Notes: generated by a model from the sequence alone, not told the origin. Numbered from the stretch's first letter, positions 40,915 through 51,581 are shown. The stretch is 64,000 nt of DNA from an uncultured Myxococcales bacterium (GCA_937902985.1 CALFNG010000534.1:20106-84105), one strand, 5' to 3'. Made by a program: numbers and translations.

Positions 40915-42093
40915 GTGACAGACTCCTCCCAGGCCCTCGTGCATTCCGTGATCCGGCGGCTAGCCGCGCTGTTCGTCCTTGCGATTCCCGTCGCGCTCGC
41001 CGCCGACACCTGGGGCGCATCGAGGATCCGTTCGGCGCCGCTGCGCGAGGCGCGTGTTCTGACGATGACGCCGCTCGCCGGCCACGCGGTGGTCGAAGAC
41101 GGCGCGGACGACGATCGGTCCGAGAGCGCCGTCGTACTCGTCGTGCTCGACGGTGTGCGCTGGCAAGAGATCTTCAACGGCATCGACCCCTCGATGGCGC
41201 GCCAGCGCAGGATGACGAGCGCCGAGCCTGCGAACCCGCGCGACCTGATGCCGAACCTCCACCGTCTCATCGAGTCCGAGGGGCTCGCGATCGGTGCGCC
41301 CGGCCATGGCGGCGAGATCTCGGCAACCGGTCCGCAGTTCATCTCGCTGCCCGGATACATCGAGATCTTCGCGGGCAAGCCTGATTTCGGTTGCTACCGA
41401 AACGACTGCGCGCCGGCCCCGGCTCGGACCGTGGCCGATCAGGTCGAGGACGCGAGCGGCGTCGACGATGTCGCCCTCGTGGCGTCGTGGCCGAACATCG
41501 CCCGAGCGGCGTCTACCGCGCCAGGCTTCGCGTTGACCGCGGGGCGCAAGCTCGTCGCTCGCCAAGACACTCTCCGGGCCGACGCGGCCACGGCTCGTCT
41601 GCTCGACCAGGGCGCGCACGCGTCGGCGTTCCCGGGCGAAGGCGAGTACCGCCCCGATTCGTTCACGAGACCGATCGCGCTCCGGGTGCTCGCGTCTGCT
41701 CGACCGCGATTTCTATTCGTCGGCCTCGGAGACGCGGACGAATACGCCCACCGGAACGACTACCGCGGATACCTCGGTGCGCTCCGATCATCCGACGAGT
41801 TTCTCGGCGCGCTCACCGAAACCCTTCACTCGATGGGTTCGCGCGGCCGGCACACGACGGTGCTCGTGACGACCGATCACGGGCGCGCCTATAACTTCAT
41901 GGACCACGGCCCCGCCTCGCCCGAGTCCGGCCGTGTCTGGCTGGTGGCCGCCGGGGCCGACGTACGCGGTCGCGGTCTCGTGGCGGCAGGCCGCCGTCAT
42001 ACCCTCTCGGACGTTGCGCCCACGGTGCGCGCGCTCCTTGGAATTGGCGAGGGCGACGCGCCGCCCATTCCCGAGATCGTTTCGGCGCGCTGA
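40915..42093 (+). CDS. Alkaline phosphatase superfamily hydrolase, exported
   Basis: A 392-residue protein with an N-terminal hydrophobic segment (LAALFVLAIPVALAAD). Metal-binding and catalytic stretches typical of the superfamily are seen: VVLVVLDGVRWQEIF, the probable nucleophile region GPQFISLPGYIE, GLGDADEYAHRNDY and VTTDHGRAYNFMDHG. The superfamily includes phosphatases, sulfatases and phosphodiesterases; the substrate is not identifiable. It begins with GTG 40915. The gene is preceded by a two-copy repeat and followed by 157 bases before the bactofilin operon. Confidence 0.8.
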   Translation: MTDSSQALVHSVIRRLAALFVLAIPVALAADTWGASRIRSAPLREARVLTMTPLAGHAVVEDGADDDRSESAVVLVVLDGVRWQEIFNGIDPSMARQRRMTSAEPANPRDLMPNLHRLIESEGLAIGAPGHGGEISATGPQFISLPGYIEIFAGKPDFGCYRNDCAPAPARTVADQVEDASGVDDVALVASWPNIARAASTAPGFALTAGRKLVARQDTLRADAATARLLDQGAHASAFPGEGEYRPDSFTRPIALRVLASARPRFLFVGLGDADEYAHRNDYRGYLGALRSSDEFLGALTETLHSMGSRGRHTTVLVTTDHGRAYNFMDHGPASPESGRVWLVAAGADVRGRGLVAAGRRHTLSDVAPTVRALLGIGEGDAPPIPEIVSAR

Positions 42094-42250
42094 CGCTGTC
42101 ACTGGAACGCCCGGATCCCGAAGCCTGAGGCCCAGGCGCGGCGGTGGTGCCCGCTCACTTCACAAGGCCCCGATGTAGACGCGATCGCATCGCGCTCGCT
42201 CGCTTAGTCGCCGCGTGGGACCGACTTTGCTTTATGGTTGATCTTCGGCG

Positions 42251-43729
42251 ATGAGCGTCTTCTCCAAGCTCTTCTCCGGAGGTCCGAAGGGCGAGACAGA
42301 GGGCACGTCTACCAAGACGGCCGAGGAGGGCCCATCGATGCAACGACCGCCGAACGAGGGCCGTGGCGCCGGGGCACCGGCGCCGCCGAATGCTCAGTCG
42401 CCGAAGGCCGCTTCGCCGCCCCCGAAATCGGCGCCGCAGCGGGCGCCCGCGAGCCAGGCCACGCCCTCGAAGGGAAACGTTGCAGCCCCGCAGCCGCCGA
42501 GCACGGCGGCAAAGCCCGCGGCGACGCCGGCCGCCGCTACCCCCCCCGCCGTCATCGTCACCCGCTCGATCGACATCGGTGCGAACTCGACGGGCAAGCA
42601 GCAGCGGCCGGCGATGCCGCCGATCTCGATCGGCCCGCCGACGGCCTCTCCCGCCAAGGCCTCCACAGCGTCGGCCGTTCCGCCCGCCGAGTCCCGCACC
42701 TCCGTGCGGCCCACCGCGCCGGAGATGATGACCACGCCGCCCTCGAACGGTCAGGCTTCGATCGCCGACACGTTCGAACGGCTCCTCAGCTCCGAAGACC
42801 TCGAGGCCGGCTTCGCGTCGATCGAGAGGTCGTCGTCGTCCATGGCGGCTCACGCGTCGACCGCCTCGCTGGCGATGACCGATCTCGCCGAGGTGCGCGT
42901 TCTCTTCGCGCAACTCGCGGCGAATCACGTCCGGCAAGTGCGCGACTTCATGATCGACCTGCGATGGAGCGAGCCGACGACGGACTGGCTTCCCATCTGC
43001 GAGCCCGCGCTCCGTTCGCTCCGCCGCGCGGCCGACAAGCTGGAGCTCACCGACCTCTGCGAGTCGCTCGATCGCTTCTCGACGACGCTCGGCGAGACCA
43101 TCGCGAGCGGCGCCAAGACGATCGCGGGCGGGTCGCGAGAGACCCTCCTCGCACGGTACGACGAGCTCAGTCGACTGATGCCGCAGGCGTTCGCCCTCGA
43201 TCTCGATCGCACGCAACGCGAAGCGGCGATCCTCCAGTCGCTCCTCCTGCAAGTCCCCGAGGTCAAGAAGGTCACCCTCGACCGCATGTACGCGGCGGGC
43301 CTCACGACGCTCGAGGCGATGTTCCTCGCGAATCCGGGCGACATCGCTGCCACGACGGGAATCGCCGAGCCGCTCGCCCGGCGGATCGTCGAGCGCTTTC
43401 GCGCTTATCGCGAGCAGGTCAAGGCCACGGTTCCTGACGCCACGCGCGCCCGCGACCGCGAGCGCATCGCGGAGCTAACAGCGCGCCTCCGCCGTGAGAA
43501 CGACGATTACGAGCGCGCCGCTGCCTCGTGGACGCGCGAGGCGAGCGACCAGAAGAAGGAGCTCCGGAAGGTTCGCGAGCAGACGCTGCTCGACATCCAG
43601 GTGGCCCTCGCACGCCTCGGCGAGGTCGATCGCCTCGGCCAGCTCGAGCGGCTCCCGTTCGAAAAGAAGCTCGCACACCTCGAGTCGTTCCTCGAGGAAG
43701 CGCGCGACAAATACGTAGCGCAGTCCTGA
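42251..43729 (+). CDS. Helix-hairpin-helix and coiled-coil protein with Pro/Ala linker
   Basis: A 492-residue cytoplasmic protein. Residues about 30-165 are Pro/Ala/Ser-rich and probably disordered. Then come helical segments (IADTFERLLSSEDLEAGFAS; HVRQVRDFMIDLRWSEP) and a helix-hairpin-helix region near 337-390 (MYAAGLTTLEAMFLANPGDI, ATTGIAEPLARRIVERF). A coiled coil follows to the end (LRRENDDYERAAASWTREAS and KKELRKVREQTLLDIQ). HhH motifs bind DNA or protein. It is the first gene of an operon with a pentapeptide/bactofilin hybrid and a bactofilin, so it may be an adaptor or anchor for the filament. That is inferred from position. Confidence 0.75.
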   Translation: MSVFSKLFSGGPKGETEGTSTKTAEEGPSMQRPPNEGRGAGAPAPPNAQSPKAASPPPKSAPQRAPASQATPSKGNVAAPQPPSTAAKPAATPAAATPPAVIVTRSIDIGANSTGKQQRPAMPPISIGPPTASPAKASTASAVPPAESRTSVRPTAPEMMTTPPSNGQASIADTFERLLSSEDLEAGFASIERSSSSMAAHASTASLAMTDLAEVRVLFAQLAANHVRQVRDFMIDLRWSEPTTDWLPICEPALRSLRRAADKLELTDLCESLDRFSTTLGETIASGAKTIAGGSRETLLARYDELSRLMPQAFALDLDRTQREAAILQSLLLQVPEVKKVTLDRMYAAGLTTLEAMFLANPGDIAATTGIAEPLARRIVERFRAYREQVKATVPDATRARDRERIAELTARLRRENDDYERAAASWTREASDQKKELRKVREQTLLDIQVALARLGEVDRLGQLERLPFEKKLAHLESFLEEARDKYVAQS

Positions 43730-43752
43730 CGACGAGGAGGTTGACGGTCCCC

Positions 43753-45003
43753 ATGCCCGAGTTAACGGCCGACGTTGTACTGAGAAAAATCAAAAGCGGC
43801 GAGAAGGTCGAGAGAGCCGATCTTCGCGGCCTCGCGATGCCCAAGGCCGTCCTCGAAGGCGTGAGCTTTCGACGCTGCGATCTCGACGGCGCGAACTTCG
43901 AGGGCGCACGCCTCTCGAAGGCGGTGCTGAAGAACGCGAGCCTCCGGGAGGCCTTCCTCTCGGGCGCCGATCTGCGCGAGGCGAACCTCGAGAGCGCCGA
44001 TCTCGAAGGCGCCAATCTTCAAGGCGCCAAGCTGATGGGCGCCAACCTGAATCGCGCCAACCTCGAGGGGGCGAACCTCCAGGGCGCCGACCTCACGGGC
44101 GCTCGCCTGACGCACGCCCAGCTCGAGTCGGCGAAGCTGGGGGGCGCCATCCTCATCGGAGCGCAGCTCGCGCACGCCGATCTCGGCGAGACCGATCTCT
44201 CGACCGCCAAACTCGACGAGGCCGACCTCACGAGCACCAACCTGACGAGCGCAAACCTCGAAGAAGCGAGCCTCGTACGGGCACAGCTTCGCGACGCGCA
44301 ACTTCGCGAAGCCTCGCTCAAGGGAGCGAACCTCTCCGGCGCCGCGCTGGTGAATGCGACCCTCGCCGCCGCCGACCTGACCAACGCCGACCTGACGGGT
44401 GTCGACGCTCGTCGCGTGAGCTTCGCCGGCGCCAAGCTCGAGGGCATCAAGCTGACGGGCGCGCGGCTCTACGGCATCATCGGCACCGGCGGACCGGTCC
44501 ATGGCGTCATCGCCGAGTGGGTCGACGACAGCGCTGATGGCACCGAACACAAGGTGACGGGCGGCCGCATCGCGACCCTCCTCTCGGGTCAGAGCGCGGA
44601 GCCCGCGGGCTTGAAGCGCTATTTCGGTCGCGGCGACGTCCTGCGCAACGCCAACCTCGAGTTCGACGCGGGCGCGTCGGTGGAGATCGAGAGCCTCTTC
44701 GAGCACTGCACCATCTCCCTCGGAGACGGCACGGAGCTCGTGGTCGGCAAGAGCGGCGTCCTGTCGGGGTGCCAGGTGAAGGGAGCCGGCCGGATCACGA
44801 TCCACGGCAAGTTCGTCGAGCGCGAGAGCCCGGGAATCGTCGGTGCCTCGCAGCTCATCGTGAGCGCGGGAGGTTCACTCGTGGGGGCGGTGGAGCAGCC
44901 GCCGGATCAAACGCGTTTCGCGTTCGAACCGGGATGCATGCTCCGGATGAAGATTCAGCAAGGCAAGAAGGAACGAGCTAGCAAAGGCGGGAGGCCGCGA
45001 TGA
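43753..45003 (+). CDS. Pentapeptide-repeat protein with bactofilin-like C-terminus
   Basis: A 416-residue protein from ATG 43753. Residues about 20-235 are pentapeptide repeats of the A(D/N)LxG form, such as GADLREANLESADLEGANL, which fold as a right-handed quadrilateral beta-helix. After a linker, residues about 290-400 (FGRGDVLRNANLEFDAG, SGCQVKGAGRITIHGKF, VSAGGSLVGAVEQ) resemble the bactofilin beta-helix. The protein is thus a hybrid of two repeat helices. It lies 23 bases after the HhH gene and its stop overlaps the bactofilin start. The likely role is in the same filament or scaffold; nothing direct supports it. Confidence 0.8.
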   Translation: MPELTADVVLRKIKSGEKVERADLRGLAMPKAVLEGVSFRRCDLDGANFEGARLSKAVLKNASLREAFLSGADLREANLESADLEGANLQGAKLMGANLNRANLEGANLQGADLTGARLTHAQLESAKLGGAILIGAQLAHADLGETDLSTAKLDEADLTSTNLTSANLEEASLVRAQLRDAQLREASLKGANLSGAALVNATLAAADLTNADLTGVDARRVSFAGAKLEGIKLTGARLYGIIGTGGPVHGVIAEWVDDSADGTEHKVTGGRIATLLSGQSAEPAGLKRYFGRGDVLRNANLEFDAGASVEIESLFEHCTISLGDGTELVVGKSGVLSGCQVKGAGRITIHGKFVERESPGIVGASQLIVSAGGSLVGAVEQPPDQTRFAFEPGCMLRMKIQQGKKERASKGGRPR

Positions 45004-45470
45004 GCGATCCGAAGAGCACGACGCACGATCGAAAGACCCTGGTCGAAGAAGGCACTCAGTTCAAAGGTTCGCTTTCCTCGAATTGCCCTATCGAAGTGAA
45101 GGGTCGCGTCGAGGGCGACGTCACCGCGCCGTCGCTCACCGTGGCGGTCGGCGGCGCCGTTCACGGCAAGGTCAAGGTGGGCGAGATTCGCTCGCAGGGC
45201 GAGCTTGCCGGAGAGTTCGACGCCGACGTCGTCCAGCTCTCGGGGACCATCAAGGACAACACGGTCATCCGCGCAAAGTCGCTCGAGGTGAAGCTCTCGT
45301 CGCCGACCAGCAAGATGCAGGTCATCTTCGGCGAGTGCGAGCTCGAGGTCGGGGGCGAACAGCCTCCGGCGGGCGTTGCCGCGAAGCCGTCCGAGCATCC
45401 CAAGACGTTGAGCGTTCGGCCTACCAAGATCGAGAGCGTCCCGCCGCCCGAACCGAACGGCACGATCTGA
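45000..45470 (+). CDS. Bactofilin (polymer-forming cytoskeletal protein)
   Basis: A 156-residue bactofilin. The core beta-helix holds the expected repeats (EEGTQFKGSLSSNCPIEVKG, VEGDVTAPSLTVAVGGAVHG, GEFDADVVQLSGTIKDN). Short disordered N- and C-termini surround it. Bactofilins polymerise without nucleotide into filaments that organise polar proteins, cell shape or chromosome-related complexes in myxobacteria. The ATG lies inside the pentapeptide gene stop (ATGA), so partners are made together. A perfect inverted repeat terminator stands 85 bases after the stop. Confidence 0.9.
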   Translation: MSDPKSTTHDRKTLVEEGTQFKGSLSSNCPIEVKGRVEGDVTAPSLTVAVGGAVHGKVKVGEIRSQGELAGEFDADVVQLSGTIKDNTVIRAKSLEVKLSSPTSKMQVIFGECELEVGGEQPPAGVAAKPSEHPKTLSVRPTKIESVPPPEPNGTI

Positions 45471-45554
45471 CGCCGGTGCTCGGCGCCTGACGGGCCGGCA
45501 CCGGGCGACGGACGCCGACACGCGGCGCCGACGCGAGCACTCGGAAACTGGGGA

Positions 45555-45581
45555 TTTGGGGAGAGCGGCGCTCTCCCCAAA
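45555..45581. terminator. Perfect inverted repeat between convergent genes
   Basis: TTTGGGGAGAGC (45555-45566), loop GGC and GCTCTCCCCAAA (45570-45581) form a perfect 12-bp stem with a 3-base loop. It sits between the bactofilin gene and the minus-strand TRL-like gene, so it may terminate both. A T-run after the stem is lacking on the plus strand beyond AAACTCCC, so Rho-independent action is not certain. Confidence 0.7.
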
Positions 45582-45592
45582 CTCCCGACGAC

Positions 45593-45907
45593 CTACTGGC
45601 CGTGAACTTCCGTGCAGAGGTTGCCGTAGATACCGAGGATGCTGAAAGACTTGTGATCGACGCTCGCGACCTGGGTGATTCCGCCGGCCGACTTCGCGGC
45701 GTCGATGGAGCCGTCGCCGACCGCGACAATGCCGAGGATCGACATCACGCAGGCCTCGCCGGTCTTCGTCCCCGTGCCCGGGCCGACGCCGGCGCCGACC
45801 GTGTAACCAGAATAGATGTCACCGGTCACGTAACCAGGAGCCGCGATTGCGCAGCCCAGAGCCGTGACACATGCAGCCAGACCCAAAAGGATCGTCAGAA
45901 GCTTCAT
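45593..45907 (-). CDS. TRL-like family lipoprotein
   Basis: A 104-residue exported protein with signal peptide and lipobox CVTALGC (Cys19). The conserved C-terminal part, GTKTGEACVMSILGIVAVGD then SIDAAKSAGGITQVASVDHK and FSILGIYGNLCTEVHG, matches the TRL family of small lipoproteins associated in some genomes with tRNA loci. The function is not established. It is preceded by GGGAG as ribosome site. A GC-poorer region with possible promoter elements lies upstream. Confidence 0.8.
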   Translation of the reverse strand: MKLLTILLGLAACVTALGCAIAAPGYVTGDIYSGYTVGAGVGPGTGTKTGEACVMSILGIVAVGDGSIDAAKSAGGITQVASVDHKSFSILGIYGNLCTEVHGQ

Positions 45908-46095
45908 CGCAGTCTCCCATTGTTAAGGCCCCCGTATACTGCTGAGGCCCGTGAAGGCGGCACGAGCTTAAGGGGCGCGCGCCGTCCCAGTCAATAGGTC
46001 ATCGCCTCGCGATATCGTGACGGTATTCGCGCGTTTTGCCGCGTAGTCGCCTCGTCACTCGGTCAGCCCGTCACTTGGCCTGCGTAACGCGGTCG

Positions 46096-46710
46096 TCACT
46101 TTTCAGCGACAGGGCTCGCCCGGACGCCGCCGAGGCTCATCTCGACCTCGAGGCCGCGCAGCAGGTAGTTCGAGTCGCCGAGCCATCGCCACAAGTACTC
46201 CGCGTAGGCTTCGACGCCGAGACGAAGGCCCCCGAAATGGAGCCAGACGGCGGCCGACGCGCGCGGCGAGAACATCTCGAAGCTGAAGTCGCCGTGGAAC
46301 GCGTCGACGGTGAACGTCGACAGGCCGCCTCCGACCTCCGGCTCGACGGGGCCCAGCGCCAGACCGACGCGAACGGTCTGCACGAACGATAGCGCGTACG
46401 ACTTGGCGTCGAGAATTCGCAGCGTCGGGTCAGACGTCCACGTCAATCGAAACGGCAGGACGCGCGCCGTGGATCGGCTGCCGAAGGCGAGCTCGGAGCC
46501 GCGAGACCAGCGCGCCACCGAGCTGCCGACGGGCCGATAGTCGACCAGCGCGTAGTGCAGTTCGAAGGCCGACTCTTGACGCTCGGGCGACCAGGCCGCG
46601 AGCGTCCATTGCCATGCGCGGTCGCCGCTCTCTGCCTGGGCCTCGGCGGGTCTCGCCCCGAGGACCGAGAGAAGGATCGCGAAGATCGTCGGGAGGATGA
46701 AGCGGGTCAC
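46096..46710 (-). CDS. Exported outer membrane barrel-like protein of unknown function
   Basis: A 204-residue protein with a signal peptide (LPTIFAILLSVLGARPAEA). The mature region alternates polar and aromatic/hydrophobic residues (FELHYALVDYRPVGSSVARW, FRLTWTSDPTLRIL, VWLHFGGLRLGVEAYAEYLW) as in a small beta-barrel, though it ends in VAEK and not in a typical terminal aromatic. Family not recognised. It stands alone between the TRL-like gene and the glutamine synthetase gene. Start ATG 46710. Confidence 0.6.
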   Translation of the reverse strand: MTRFILPTIFAILLSVLGARPAEAQAESGDRAWQWTLAAWSPERQESAFELHYALVDYRPVGSSVARWSRGSELAFGSRSTARVLPFRLTWTSDPTLRILDAKSYALSFVQTVRVGLALGPVEPEVGGGLSTFTVDAFHGDFSFEMFSPRASAAVWLHFGGLRLGVEAYAEYLWRWLGDSNYLLRGLEVEMSLGGVRASPVAEK

Positions 46711-46797
46711 GGGGCGGCGGAGGCTACCACCCCGTGACCCCCTCCATCGTCGCGCAGCGCGCGGACGTCGCGTCGAGGCGTTCGCGCGCCGCTCTTG

Positions 46798-48987
46798 CTA
46801 CTTGACGAAGAGCATCTCTTCGTACGTGGGCAGGCCCCAGCGATCGTGGGCGACCAGGCCTTCGAGGCTGTCGCAGGCGCTTCGAATCTCCAGCATGACC
46901 GGCAAGACTTCGTCGCAGAAGTGAGCCGCTTCTTTGACGATGGTCTTGGCCGCGCCGTGGGCCATGGTCTTCTCCAGGCCGTCGACCTTCTTCTCCACAG
47001 TGGTCACCAAGCCGGCGATTCGCTCGAGCAGCGCCGTGTCGGTCGCGATGCCGAGGGCCTTCAGCGAGCTGCACGACGCGGCGACTTCCGTCTGGTAGCG
47101 GAGAGCACCGGGGAGAATCATCGTCCTCGCCATGCTGAGGACCAGCTTGGCTTCGACGGTGACCGACTTGACGTACTGCTCGAAGGCGACCTCGTAGCGG
47201 CTGTGAAGCTCGCGGGGCGTCAGCACCTTGTACTTGTCGAAGAGCGCCACGACCTCCGGCCGCTGCAGGGCCGGGAGGGAGTCGACGGTCGTCTTCAGGT
47301 TGGGGAGGCCCCGCTTGGCGGCTTCGACGTGCCACTCCTCGGAGTAGCCATTGCCGTTGAACACCACGGAGTCATGCTCCTTGGTGATCTTGGCGAGAAG
47401 CTCGGAGATCGCGACGTTGACCGCCTTGCCTCCGGCGACCGCGGTCTCGAGCGCCGTCGCGATGAAGTCGAGGGACTCGGCGCAGATCGTGTTGATGACG
47501 AGCATGGGGCCGGCGATCGATTGGCTGGAGCCGACCGCGCGGAATTCGAACCGGTTGCCGGTGAAGGCGAACGGGCTCGTTCGGTTCCGGTCGCCCGGAT
47601 CCTTCGGGAGCTTCGGCAGCGTATCGACGCCGATCTCGAGCGTGCCCTTCGACTTCGACGACTTGGCTCCGCCGGCCTTGATCTGCTCGAAGATGTCGGC
47701 GAGCTGCTCGCCGAGGAAGATCGAGATGATCGCGGGAGGCGCTTCGTTCGCGCCGAGGCGAAAGTCGTTGCTCGCCGAGGCGACCACCGCGCGGAGAAGG
47801 TCGCCGTACTTGTGCGTCGCGCGAATCACCGCGGCGCAGAAGACGAGAAACTGCGCGTTCTCATGGGGAGTGTCACCGGGATCGAGCAGGTTGCCTTGCG
47901 TCGCGTTGCCGATCGAGAAGTTGACGTGCTTGCCCGAGCCGTTGATCCCGGCGAAGGGCTTCTCGTGGAGCAGGCAGACCAACCCGAAGCGCTCGGCGAC
48001 GCGCTTGAGCGTGACCATCACGAGCTGCTGGTGGTCCGTGGCGACGTTGCTCGCCTCGAACATCGGCGCGAGCTCGAACTGGCCCGGCGCCACTTCGTTG
48101 TGCCGGGTCTTGGCGGGGATGCCGAGCTTGAAGAGCTCTTGCTCGACCGCGATCATGTACGCGTTGATGCGCTCGGGGATCGCACCGAAGTAGTGATCCT
48201 CGAACTCTTGACCCTTCGCCGGCATGGCGCCGAAGAGGGACCGCCCCGCGAGCATGAGGTCCGGGCGCTTGTAGTAGTAGCTGCGGTCGATGAGGAAGTA
48301 CTCCTGCTCCGCGCCGGCGTACGACACGACCATGGCCGGGTTCGTGTGGCCGAAGAGCTTGAGGACGCGCAGCGCGTGCGTGTTGAGGGCCTGGGCGGCG
48401 CGCAAGAGCGGCGTCTTGGTGTCGAGCGCTTCGCCCGTCCACGAGACGAACGCCGTCGGGATGCAGAGCGTGGATCCCGTCGCCGTGTCGAAGAGGTACG
48501 CGGGGCTGGTGACGTCCCACGCCGTATAGCCGCGGGCCTCGGAGGTCCCTCGGATGCCGCCGTTGGGAAAGCTCGACGCGTCAGGCTCGCCCTGCGTGAG
48601 CAGCTTGCCGGAGAGCTCCGCGATCGAACCGCCCTCCCCGTCGGGGCTGTAAAAGCTGTCGTGCTTCTCGGCAGTCAGCCCGGTGAGCGGGTAAAAGACG
48701 TGCGCGTAGTGCGTCGCGCCCTTCGCGAGCGCCCAGTCCTTCATCGCCGCCGCGACGACGTCTGCGATCTTGGGGTCGAGCGGGTGCCCGGTCTCGATCG
48801 TCTTCTTGACGGACTTGAAGACCTCTTTCGGCAGGTGCGTCTTCATCGCCGAGAGGCCGAAGACGTTCGAGCCGAACGCGATGTCCGTGAGGCGCCCCTT
48901 CGTGTGATTGCTGGGGGCGTGGCCGTTCGAAGCGGACGACGCGTATCCGTTCGCCACTGCTTCTGGTCGAGCAATGCTTGCAGTCAT
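46798..48987 (-). CDS. glnN: Type III glutamine synthetase
   Basis: A 729-residue GlnN-type glutamine synthetase. Signatures include [19 protein letters not shown] near the N-terminus, [33 protein letters not shown] (abridged), [26 protein letters not shown] and [18 protein letters not shown]. The enzyme makes glutamine from glutamate, ammonia and ATP, and its size and the KTHLP motif separate it from GlnA. The ATG at 48987 has AAGGA six bases upstream. It provides an ammonia sink that would suit the urea and biuret genes at the other end of the window, but they are 45 kb apart. Confidence 0.95.
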   Translation of the reverse strand: MTASIARPEAVANGYASSASNGHAPSNHTKGRLTDIAFGSNVFGLSAMKTHLPKEVFKSVKKTIETGHPLDPKIADVVAAAMKDWALAKGATHYAHVFYPLTGLTAEKHDSFYSPDGEGGSIAELSGKLLTQGEPDASSFPNGGIRGTSEARGYTAWDVTSPAYLFDTATGSTLCIPTAFVSWTGEALDTKTPLLRAAQALNTHALRVLKLFGHTNPAMVVSYAGAEQEYFLIDRSYYYKRPDLMLAGRSLFGAMPAKGQEFEDHYFGAIPERINAYMIAVEQELFKLGIPAKTRHNEVAPGQFELAPMFEASNVATDHQQLVMVTLKRVAERFGLVCLLHEKPFAGINGSGKHVNFSIGNATQGNLLDPGDTPHENAQFLVFCAAVIRATHKYGDLLRAVVASASNDFRLGANEAPPAIISIFLGEQLADIFEQIKAGGAKSSKSKGTLEIGVDTLPKLPKDPGDRNRTSPFAFTGNRFEFRAVGSSQSIAGPMLVINTICAESLDFIATALETAVAGGKAVNVAISELLAKITKEHDSVVFNGNGYSEEWHVEAAKRGLPNLKTTVDSLPALQRPEVVALFDKYKVLTPRELHSRYEVAFEQYVKSVTVEAKLVLSMARTMILPGALRYQTEVAASCSSLKALGIATDTALLERIAGLVTTVEKKVDGLEKTMAHGAAKTIVKEAAHFCDEVLPVMLEIRSACDSLEGLVAHDRWGLPTYEEMLFVK

Positions 48988-49096
48988 GACATCCTTTCGT
49001 GCGTCCAGAACAATAGGACGCGGGGTGGGGACTCTCCGCCGTCGTCCGTTTCGGATGAACCGCGGGAGTGTTTCCGACTCTGCGCATGTGTCCGGC

Positions 49097-51574
49097 TCAG
49101 CGAACGAAGATGGGGTTCGTGAACCCGAACGGGAGGGCCCCCGGACGGTGCAAGAAGGCCATGGGCTTCTTTCCGCGCGCGATCCCGATGATCCAGTCTC
49201 CGGGTCGGAGCTCCACGCGGGCCGTTTGGTCGAAATGGAAGGGCGCCCCGGTGACTTTCGTGGTCCATTTGCTGGCGACTTCGCCACGACGCACAATCTC
49301 GATACTGGAAATGTCGACCCAGGGCGGCGCGTCGACCTGGACCCGGACATCGACGCCGTTCGCGGCGTCCGGGCCGGCGGCGATCTCCTGGCCGACCTCG
49401 GCGCCTCCGGCGCTGATGCGCACGAACGGGCCGCTCGAGACGACGACGCGCCCGTGCCGAACGGCGTCGACGAAGGCGCGCTCGTCGAAGGCCTCTGGCG
49501 TGTCGGGCGCACCGTTGCCGACGCGGACGAAATTCCTTGGAACGCCCGCCTCGTGGTAGGTCAGCTTGTGCGAGTCGGAGTTGCCGGTCGCGGTGACGCG
49601 AAGCCCGGCGTCGAGCAGCGCGTACCAGTCGCGCAGGCAGGCCTCGACGCGGTCGATGCTCGCGTAGTCGTCGCCGTTGAAGACCTCTAGGGCGTCGAAT
49701 CCCGAGTCGAAGAGCGGCGCCCGTCGACGCCACCCTTCGAAGTCGAGCGGGTCGAGGTGAATCAGCTCGAAGAACCCGATGGGCCCCATGCGCGGGTGGT
49801 TCACCTGAACGACCTTGTCGCGGTCGACAGGGGCGGCCGCCCGGGCGGCCATGAAGATGTCGTGCGGCGTCGTTCGCTCGTAAGGAATTGGAGGTTCACC
49901 CGCTGCGAGTGGGAAAACGTTGAAATGGCCGAGCTCGACCCCGCGCGTCGTGACTTCGTCGCCGACGATCGACGCGAGCCAGCGCTGGGCGCCGAGCGCG
50001 CGGATGGTCGGCCCGTAGTCGGTGATGGCGTTGTGGTCGGTGGCGGCGGCGACCTCGACCCCCGAGGCCGCGAGCGAACGCACGCGATCCTCGAGCAAGG
50101 TCGGCGCGTCGGGAGAGGGAAGGGCGTGGACGTGCAGGTCGGCGGAGATCCATCCGCGCGTGTCGACGACGCGTTCGAGCGTCGCCTCGATCGACGTGGC
50201 GCGGCCCTCGTCGACGTGGATCGTCTGCTCGCTCGTCGTGTACTCGAAGCCGCGCGAGAGGATCACGCGATACGTCCCGGCGGGGATCGGGACGTCGCCC
50301 TCGCCGAGGGAGACGATCGCCTCCAGCGCGGCGCCGTCGTGGGGCTCGTCGCCCCAGTCCGGGTCGGGCGTCGGGGGCACCCCGCGGACGATGAGGCGAG
50401 CGGGAAGGGTGGACGCCCCGCGCTCCGTCACGTGCCAGTGCAGGCGTCCGGCCCGCGGGGGGGCGAGGCTGGTGGCCTCGTCGCCCGCAGTCCAGGCGCC
50501 GGGCGCGTACCCGGGCGCGGTGGCGCGGATCCGGAGGCAGCCCTTCGTCACCAGCGCGTCGCGAGGGGATGCGCCGAGCAAGAATCGCTCGAACGGCCTC
50601 GCGGAGGCCGAGACTCCCGTCGACGTGCCCGCGTCCAGCGAATCCGGCGCGCACGACGCGATCTCGGCCACCGCCCGCTCGGCAGCGACCGCGGGCAGCT
50701 TCAGCGGGACGAGGGCGACGCCCTTCGCGCGCTCGAGCGCAGTCACGGCGTCGCCGAGCGCGCCGTCGGCATGCGCCAGCCAGAGCGTTCGCGGCCGTGA
50801 CGCTTCGCCCGCTCGCAGCTGGAGGGCCTCCTCTCCCGTGTGGGCGCGCTCGTGAAAGCCCGGCTCCGGGGCGTTGAAGCGCGCCACGAGCCGACCCGCA
50901 TCGAGGCCGAGCGCGTACGCCTCGCCGAGACCTTCGCGTGCAATGAACTCTCCGGAGTACGTGCCGCCTCGGCTGACGAAGCCGGTGCCCTCGACCCAGG
51001 TCGGGACGTTCCCCCAAGCGACTCTCTCTCCGACCGTGACGCCCAACGTGGCCGTTCCCGCGTCGGCGTCGCCGCTCGAGGTCGCGACCGACTCGATTCG
51101 AAGTGTCGGTCCGACGAACGAAACGAACGTCCATAGCGTCAACGGGACGTCGTGCGCGCGACGCTCGATGCGCACGACCCGCGGCGCTTCGGGAACCGGT
51201 GCGACGGCGACGACCTCGGTCCGAACGTCGTCGAGGCCCACGTAGAGGGTGGGCTCGACCCCCACGAGCGCGTCGTCGCGACCCGCGGTCCCGAAGTCGA
51301 CGATGCGGCCGCCACGGGCATCGACGACGGCGACCTGTCCGGCGCTCTCGAGGCGCCAGTCGCCCGCTCGCGCGTCGACCCGAGGGCCGGTGAGAGGGAC
51401 TTCATCTCGCGCGCCGATCCGGAACACCTCGCCATCACCAGTCGATGACGGCGCGGGCGGACTCGACGCCGTCGCGGAGACGGGCGGGTCGTCTCGGACC
51501 GGCGACCGACCCGAGCACGATGCGAGCGCGGGGCCGAGCAACGTGACCGTGAGCGCGAGGGGGCGCCGGAGCAT
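49097..51574 (-). CDS. CehA/McbA family metallohydrolase, lipoprotein
   Basis: An 825-residue lipoprotein with lipobox ALASC at residue 19. The C-terminal PHP-like domain carries [31 protein letters not shown] and GNSDSHKL, the metal-binding motifs of CehA/McbA-type hydrolases. Known relatives hydrolyse carbaryl or process secondary metabolites; others are uncharacterised. A long N-terminal region of about 450 residues (beta-rich, for example [20 protein letters not shown]) precedes it and probably forms beta-sandwich domains. Eight bases separate its start from the trmFO stop. The substrate is unknown. Confidence 0.85.
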   Translation of the reverse strand: MLRRPLALTVTLLGPALASCSGRSPVRDDPPVSATASSPPAPSSTGDGEVFRIGARDEVPLTGPRVDARAGDWRLESAGQVAVVDARGGRIVDFGTAGRDDALVGVEPTLYVGLDDVRTEVVAVAPVPEAPRVVRIERRAHDVPLTLWTFVSFVGPTLRIESVATSSGDADAGTATLGVTVGERVAWGNVPTWVEGTGFVSRGGTYSGEFIAREGLGEAYALGLDAGRLVARFNAPEPGFHERAHTGEEALQLRAGEASRPRTLWLAHADGALGDAVTALERAKGVALVPLKLPAVAAERAVAEIASCAPDSLDAGTSTGVSASARPFERFLLGASPRDALVTKGCLRIRATAPGYAPGAWTAGDEATSLAPPRAGRLHWHVTERGASTLPARLIVRGVPPTPDPDWGDEPHDGAALEAIVSLGEGDVPIPAGTYRVILSRGFEYTTSEQTIHVDEGRATSIEATLERVVDTRGWISADLHVHALPSPDAPTLLEDRVRSLAASGVEVAAATDHNAITDYGPTIRALGAQRWLASIVGDEVTTRGVELGHFNVFPLAAGEPPIPYERTTPHDIFMAARAAAPVDRDKVVQVNHPRMGPIGFFELIHLDPLDFEGWRRRAPLFDSGFDALEVFNGDDYASIDRVEACLRDWYALLDAGLRVTATGNSDSHKLTYHEAGVPRNFVRVGNGAPDTPEAFDERAFVDAVRHGRVVVSSGPFVRISAGGAEVGQEIAAGPDAANGVDVRVQVDAPPWVDISSIEIVRRGEVASKWTTKVTGAPFHFDQTARVELRPGDWIIGIARGKKPMAFLHRPGALPFGFTNPIFVR

Positions 51575-51581
51575 GGAGCGA

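Noticed and set aside
46795..49122. 775-codon plus-strand frame opposite glnN
   Set aside because: Antisense to glutamine synthetase, Arg/Val/Leu-rich, no motifs.
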